Source: Combretum micranthum (lineage: Eukaryota > Streptophyta > Magnoliopsida > Myrtales > Combretaceae). From it: a DNA stretch of 64,000 bases. Numbering within the stretch: position 1 is the first letter of the stretch; each line of letters starts with the position of its first letter. Shown piece by piece: positions 56,984 through 64,000 of the stretch. A model generated the notes under the pieces. The model did no database searches. It was not told the origin of the DNA and saw only the letters and a program-made list of their open reading frames with translations. Position numbers and translations under genes: made by a program. The stretch is from contig JAMXBD010000368.1 in NCBI GenBank assembly GCA_024138025.1, positions 496,001-560,000 of the forward strand, read 5' to 3'.

Positions 56984-59401
56984 GTAAACCCAAAAATTTT
57001 GGAATCGGTTTAGCTTAAACCTAATCTGGAAGTCAACCAGAAATTCAAAGTTAACAAAACCTAGTTAGACGTAATGGCTTAAAGTCCAGCAATCCCGAAT
57101 AAGCAACCCCGAGAAAGTAAATAAGAGTTTAGTATGTAGAATACTTCGTAATTACCTTAGGAAGCTTAAAAAGATCAGATTAGTAAAACCGCAACTCGTT
57201 TTGAACCCGAACTGATACAGTTCTTGAAAAACGTGTCGTGGGGCTTAGAATAGTAAAAATATTCCGAATATACCATTAGACTCGTAAAAATATAAGGTTT
57301 TCAAAAATATCAGTTTTATAATTTTTTCGGTAAGTAAAAGTAACAGATATTGCAATCATAACAGATATTGCAATTATACGCGTATTTTCTTATTACCAGT
57401 ATTTTATTAGTCATATCAACTTTACATTACACTATTCACTACTATTCTACACTATTCTTTTATCTCTACTTTTTCTGATACCTACTCTTATAATACCATA
57501 ACCTACAACCTTTACTTTTTACCTTTTCCATAACTTTATTTCACATCTACCTTACTTATTACTTCATTTAATCAACAAAAATACAAAAAAAATAAATCTC
57601 TCTCCCTCAATCTCACATGGCTGGCACCCCCCCAATTCATCCCTCCCAATTTTGTTTCAATTTTCTTTTATTTAAATCACTCAAAATCACTCCACATTTT
57701 TCGATAAATACCCCCTCCTCTTTCACTTCTTTCGCACAATTACTACTCATAAAATTCTCTACAAAAACTCTTTCAAATTCTCCTCTCAAAACTCTCTCCA
57801 AATATCCTCTCATAACCTCTCAAAATAATCTCAAAACCACTTTCTATCTTATAAAACCCAAACCACATAACACTACAAAAGCCTTATTTAGGTAACTTTT
57901 CTTATCATTTTCTTCTCCTCATGTCATGTAACTTTACATGATCATGGTGTGAGTTTCCAAAAACTAAATGTTAAGGAAGTTACACCATGTTCATGTATTG
58001 TTCTTTTTCATGAAAATTCATTTATGTTTATATTGTTTTACTTTGTTCATATTATTGTTATTATATCTAAGTATTATTATTTATCTATAAATATATATAT
58101 ATATATATATATTCTTTAGAGCATATAAGCTCATTTGCAATCTATTTATTTTTATGCAAAGTAATTTATTTATTTTTTCTATTGCAATTTATTTATTTCT
58201 TGTTGTTTTAAGACTAGTCTCTAGTCTTAGACTTGTCCTTATTAAGTCAAAACAAAATTTTCTTTTGGGACTAGTCTACTTCTTAGTCCCGAGAGCCTTG
58301 AAGAAGCTAAGACTCCCAATACTTAACTTTATTTATTATTTATGTTATTTTCGCGTGATTATTTCTCATAAATCATGCTATTAAGATTGTTGTCCAAATA
58401 TTTCAAAACTCTAAAATACTTGATAAAAAGAAGATTTTGTCACTTAGGAATAAGTTTAGATGAAATATAAAATCTATGGTTTAACAAAAGTAAAAGTTAT
58501 TTCCTTTCAAAGTTTTAAGAAAAACTCACTATAAGTTTTGAAACTATTTTTGTTTTGAAAAGCTTTTAAATCATTCCTATATCACTTTGTTTTTCAAAAA
58601 GAAAATAATTTTTTTATACAAAAATAATTTCTATAGAAACATAATATAAAGGAAACCTTATGAGAAAGGAATGAGAATTTTCAAATTTAGACATTTTCAA
58701 ATAAATAGTCAAAGAAAAATTATATAGAAAATAAATAGGAAAAGTAGCACTAATAAAGGGAATTTAGAAAAGAAGAAAATTACCTTTCGAAAAAGTCATC
58801 TAGGAAAATAATAAGTCAAATATAAAGTGATTCTTTGAAAACAAAAGAATCAAAGTATTCATTTCAAAAGATTTACCAAAATGGATTTCTTGTAAACTAT
58901 AGTTTTCTAAACTTTTAATTGACATTGTTTTACTTAAGAAACATGATTGGATAACAAACACTTGAGCATGAATAAATATGAGCTAAGTAGCTATAAAAAG
59001 AGAATTTTTGAACAATACAGATAACTAAGTATTTATCAAACAAATTTTGATTGATTTAATGTTTGAACCAACTTTGTTTTTGAGTTGGAAAATTCGTAGT
59101 GACTCTGATCACCACTGTTTCGGAGCCTATATGATCTAGTTTGATAAAAATAGTTTTAGAAATGGGTAGATCTTTTCGAGTAGGTAGAAATTGATATATT
59201 ATATGTGCGATTCCGAGTTAAAATGACCAAGTTATGGCCATTTTATATTGGAATTCTCCTTTATACGAACTTTAACCTTATCATGATATTGTTTTATCAA
59301 ATTCAAAAAAAAAATCATCAAGAAATACTTATTATGGGTATTTTCTTTCACTAGGTGATTCCGAAGAAGGATATCTATACCCCGAAGACTATTTCGATTA
59401 A
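56984..59401 (+). mobile_element. Long LTR C, truncated at its 3' end
   Basis: It starts TGTAAACCCAAAAATTTTGG and follows LTR A closely (GGAATCGGTTTAGCTTAAA, the hairpins, the inverted-repeat block at 59218-59246, the acidic frame ending at 59401). The last 1.1 kb found in A are missing: right after the TAA the sequence switches to LTR type D. It belongs to the A subfamily. Confidence 0.75.
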
Positions 59402-60851
59402 ATCAACAAAGCTTATAACAAACCCTAGTGTTTAATATCCGGCAATCCCGCGCTCTTAAACCCTAAACAACGAAATGAAAATAATTGTTGATAATAGTTT
59501 GTAATATAGGAAACTTAAAAGTATAAGATTCGTAAATTTCTAGTGTCCTTCAGATCCAAATGGGATCAGTTTTCAAAAATCATGCCCTGGTACACCTTAT
59601 GGAAAAAATATTCCGTTAATATTCATAGTACTTTTCTACTATGCATTACTATTTCTCTATGTCTACTTTTTCTTACTATCTATTCTTACACCTACATACC
59701 TATTTCTTACAATTTTCTTTTCCCATAAAAATTCTACACCACATATTACTAAACTTCTCTTACACTTTTCTTTTAAAATTAATTTTTAATCAATTTTTCT
59801 CTCTCCTTCTCCCCATTACCATCCACCACTCCCTCTCTCTTCATCTCCATTTTATTTCTTTTTGAATTTATTTAATTACATTTAATTTTCGCTCCAAAAT
59901 TATATAAATACCCCATTCCTCCTTCATTCTTTCACTCAATTCATTCTACTACCAAAACTCTCTCAAATTCACTACACAAACTCTCTCCACAAAATTTTCC
60001 TCTACCGAAATTCTCTTTCACTAAATACTCACAAAATTTCTTTCTACAACTACCATTTCTCAATAACCACATAACCATATATTCACTACCATCTTCAAAC
60101 CATATAAACACTTTAGATAAAGATTTCTTCCAACCATTTATTTACTCATGTCATGTAACTTAACATGACTATGGTGTTGTTTTGAAACTCATATGAGTAG
60201 TAAAAGCAATAACATGTTCATGCTTTGTTCTTGTACATGAACTTCCTATTTTATTATGTTATGTTAATTTTATTGTTGTTATAATGCTAATTCCTTATTC
60301 ATATCTAACTAAATATTTTAATGTATTTATGTATAATCTTTAGAGCACATAAGCTCACTTGTAATTTATTTAATTTCATGCTATTTTCTTAAGACTAGTC
60401 TTTCTAGTCTTAGACTTGTCCATATCAAATCAAAACAACCTTTTATTTATTTTCTTTATTCTTTTGGGACTAGTCTATTCTTAGTCCCGGGATGCCTTGA
60501 TGAAGCTAATGCTCCCAATACTTGACCTGGATACCTTGATGAAGCTAAGGTTCTCAATATTTGATATTTATTATCTTGCTTATTATTATTATTTGTTTCT
60601 AGTATTATTTCATGTTCTTATTATTTTATATGCTCATAATACTTGCATATACATAATGATATTATCTCAACTAATTTAAAAGTAGAATTTTACTTTATTA
60701 AAGGAACTTAAAACTAAACCTTCTATTATGTGACTTATCACAAAATAATAAAATTATTATCAACAACATGGAAATAAAGTAATACAAGTTTTCTCAAGTT
60801 TTTCTCAGATAACAAAGATAACTTTATCGAAGAAACATAAGAAATGAATAC
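59402..60851 (+). mobile_element. Long LTR D, truncated at both ends
   Basis: It matches LTR B from about 39072 on (CCCTAGTGTTTAAKATCCGG, TATA at 59903, hairpins at 60150-60169, 60391-60431 and 60466-60488, the duplicated CCTTGATGAAGCTAAGG). Its first 570 bp are absent at the junction with C, and the rest is interrupted at 60851 by LTR E. Confidence 0.72.
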
Positions 60852-63800
60852 TGTAAACCCCGGTATTCTTAGTAGTCAAATAAACTCTGGGGATCGAAAA
60901 GCAAAACCCTAATCCACTCCAGTTTAAGCTTAGTAAGAGAAGCTTAGAAACCCTAAATCCGGCTTTCCTTTGGTTTCATAACAGAAGAAGTTTTATAAAG
61001 TAAATGAATATGAATTATTGTTTTAAAGTATATTTTAAACCTCAAAAAGTTTTAAATTTGGAAAATTTTCTATTTCGGGCTTTCTCGAGCTCAATTACGG
61101 AAAAGCGAGCCCCGGGACCAGAAACTCAGAAAAATATTCCAAAATATTCATTAGAACCGAAATTTATAAGGATTTCAAAAATATAAATTTTATAATTTTC
61201 CGGGCTATAAAAATTACAGTTATAGCCTTTTCCCGTATTTTTTACAACCGGTAAAGTAGATGTCTTGTCTACTATTCACAAGTACAACCTACACTACACA
61301 CTACCTATACCCTATTCTTACATCCTTTCAACTACTCATTATAATTTTCTTTTCCAAGAAATTTTGTTTCCTAATTAATTATTACATTTATTACATTTTA
61401 TTACTTAAATTACAAATTTTATTAAATTCAAATATCTCTCTCTCACTCCCTCTCCCATGACTGGCGCACTCCCTCCCCATTTCCCTTTATTTTTGTTTTA
61501 TTTTTACTTCTTTTAATATAACTAAACCCTAATTCATTCAATATATAAACTTATTTTCTCTCTCTCTCTCTTCATTTTTACTCTTCTAAAAATTTGAAAA
61601 GTTGCAAAACACTCTCTTTTTCTTCTTCTTATTGCCATGACCTATACACACACACACACTCTCACTCACAAGTTCATTTCATCTTCTTTTCTACTTCAAA
61701 CCTCTCTTTAGGTGATGATTTCAAGCTTTGTTCTTACATTATCTTGTAATGGCAAGACCATTCTTGTGTGTTTTCCACCTTAAATCCCAATGACCAAAGG
61801 CTAGGGATAGAAAAACACTAATACAAGAATATCAAGCCATCACAAGAAGTAGATCTTGTGTTTAATGAATTTTTGTTTGAAATAATATCATGTTCATGCA
61901 TGCAAAGTAGAGATCTTGCATGGAAAGTTTGTGTTCATGTCATTAAACTCATGTTCATGCACTATAAATAGTAGAAATAGTGTTTAGACACTCATACTTT
62001 TATTGACATTTATGTTCATGTGGATATTTGGAGCTTTCATGCATTAATGATCATAAAAGATTACCCTTGCATGTATATAGATGTGTTAGATGATAGATCT
62101 TTATGGATATAGGATAAGGAACTTGAAAAAGAAAAGATTTTGTTAGAAATGTCTAGTGGAAAATTCGAATGGTTTTTGAAACCTATTTTAAAAACCCTTA
62201 AAACCACTTTGAAACTCATATTTTTCATGAAAAATGAAAGGCATATGTAATAGATATCTCTAAGGAATGCTTTTTACAAGTTAAAATGAGTTTAGAAATG
62301 AGTAATGTGTAAAACGAGTAATGGAATTAAAATGAAAAATTTTGAGTTAGTGATCAAATTGTCAAATTCGTAATTTGAGATGATGCATATGTAATCACCT
62401 AGTATTTGAGCTCAAATTGCAAGTTTTATGTGTTAAATGAAGTCCTTAGATAATAGATATAGTAAAGCTTTAAATTTTGATGCATTAAACAAGTTTTCTT
62501 ATAAGAAATATGCAAGAAATGAAAATTTCCAAAATTCAGATTTTTGTGAAAAGCTTGTTTAAAAACATATTTGCAAGGTGAAAAATGTGAATTTCTATGT
62601 AGAAATGAAGGTCTTGGATAGTATAGATGATGAAGACTCATTTTTATTTAGATAGCAAGTAAATTTTAAGAATAAAATCTTAAAACCCTAGAAAATGCAA
62701 AATTTGAAAGAATAAATTTTTAAGAAGTGATTATTGTGAAGTCTTGTAATAATTAGGAGTTCTTGAAAGTTTCATTATAAAAAATCATCAAGAACATGCC
62801 TATATTGAACTCATTACATGTCATTCATATTAGGAATTCATTCATATTCTATCTATACATGAATCATCAACTAGGAACATTATGATTAAGTGCAAAACAA
62901 TTTTTTGGAAATGGAAACGTTACAGAACAGATCTGATCCCTCTGTTCCGTGACCTTAATGTTTTCAAAACTTGAAAATAGTATTAGAAATAGGTAGATCT
63001 TTCGAAGTAGATAGAAATTGATATAAAATTTACGAAATTCCGAGTTAAAATGACCAAGTTATGGCCGTTTTAAGTTGGAACTTCCGCAAATAGCGAGAAT
63101 TACGATTTTGTCTAGCTTAGATGCATAGCTTGAATTAGTTAAGTGATGAAATTCTCATTAGGTTATTCTTATTTGGTAGGTGACCCCGAGAACGACAATA
63201 CCCTACCACCCGACTACCACTATTAAGAGACCGGCGTTCCATGGCTGAATGAGTTTCAATTATTGCTTGTGATTGTAATGATAGTGGCATTAGTCGCTAA
63301 GTAAAGATAAAAAGAATTATTATGCATGATGGGGTTAGTTGGGAATTATAATTGTCTGCTGTTGATATGTGAAGTTGAACTTAAAGAATATCGAAGCTGG
63401 GTGATAAGTTATTGCTTGTATAGAGATGAGCTAGAATTGATTGTCTGCGAATATTGCTTGGCCGCCTAAAAGAAATTGATTAATCGAGTATTGGACTTTA
63501 ATTATAATTTGAACTAATTCATATCACGATGGGGATGGAGCATTAGCATTTGTTGGTTTTTCGTGATCTATAAAACGAACATATGTTGGTTAATCATGAT
63601 CCATAAAACGAATATATGTTGGTTAATCGTGATCCATAAAACGAATATATGTTAGTTAATCGTGATCCATAAAAGGAATTATTGTTTAAGTTGACCGTGA
63701 GCTTAAACGGTGTCGTACCGCAGGATTCGTTAATCTGCTAACCTGGAATGGAGGGCATAAGTCCATCCACATATGATTTCCGGCTAATCATATGTTTGTT

Positions 63801-64000
63801 GAACTCACTTGTTTGATGCATTTCACTTGATTGATTAATCACTTGCTTGAATGATTTGTCTTAATTGTGATATGGAAGTTTTCACTCACTAAGCTAGTTA
63901 GCTTACGCCCCCATAGTTTTTACTTGTTGCAGCATGAATTCATTTGGCTTAGGCCAAGGCAGGCTACAACTCAGGTACCGGAGCTAGGAGTTTCCCTTAA
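60852..64000 (+). mobile_element. Long LTR E, third subfamily, runs off the window
   Basis: It begins TGTAAACCCCGGTATTC inside LTR D after GAAATGAATAC (candidate target duplication AATAC). It has TATATAAA at 61543, donor-like CTTTAG|GTGATG at about 61711, the block CCGAGTTAAAATGACCAAGT at about 63040, acceptor GGTAG with the frame GDPENDNTLPPDYHY and TAA at about 63180-63227, four 33-bp repeats at 63551-63682 and the acceptor TTGTTGCAG at 63932. No pol is in view. Whether it is a solo LTR or the 5' LTR of a full element cannot be told. Confidence 0.75.
63551..63682 (+). repeat. Four 33-bp tandem repeats in LTR E
   Basis: TGTTGGTTAATCGTGATCCA begins each unit at 63551 (diverged), 63584, 63617 and 63650 (TGTTAG variant), with ATAAAACGAATA following. 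The period is exactly 33 bp. Confidence 0.9.

Noticed and set aside
63551..63682. CRISPR array
   Set aside because: Four direct 33-bp units without spacers in a plant LTR.

Overview
The window is nuclear DNA of a flowering plant, most likely a eudicot. The evidence is an AT-rich background, spliced GT-AG gene structure, a plant-specific cysteine-rich receptor-like kinase (CRK), and a dense nest of plant LTR retrotransposons that includes a Cassandra element. I cannot name the species. There is no operon, CRISPR array, tRNA or functional rRNA gene.

There is one cellular gene. A seven-exon CRK lies on the + strand at 6655-21663. It encodes a signal peptide, two DUF26/Gnk2 domains, a transmembrane helix and a Ser/Thr kinase. 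A large minus-strand LTR element begins about 240 bp upstream of its ATG. Intron 1 carries small DNA elements, among them a 149-bp CACTA-like element with a TAC target duplication. Intron 3 is 9.2 kb because an old gypsy-type element sits in it and itself holds a solo LTR. The last exon has a one-base loss in kinase subdomain XI, so as written the protein is truncated. The gene is either a recent pseudogene or carries a sequence error.

Layout: 1-6413, minus-strand TAT/Ogre-like element without visible coding capacity. 6414-21663, CRK and its insertions. About 21848-43101, a decayed minus-strand Athila-like gypsy composite (gag end, protease, ORF1-like protein) carrying three solo LTRs at 23702-28517, 34309-37792 and 38500-42884. 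About 43330-56983, a minus-strand Copia element broken by five later insertions: a 1.65-kb TG..CA insert, Cassandra, a 2.9-kb LTR-like insert, a 574-bp solo LTR, and a gypsy element that keeps only gag and protease. 56984-64000, overlapping long LTRs, the last running off the window.

The most unusual signal is in the 3.5-4.8 kb LTRs that begin TGTAAAYCC and end in GACA or AACA. These otherwise non-coding repeats share a gene-like plan: TATA box, ATG-poor CT-rich leader, AG|GTAA donor, a set of short perfect hairpins with at least one compensated base pair, a conserved inverted-repeat block, then a small exon-like segment with a 15-16 codon acidic reading frame ending in TAA, and a further conserved splice acceptor. 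This spliced, structured LTR transcript is the best candidate here for something undescribed.
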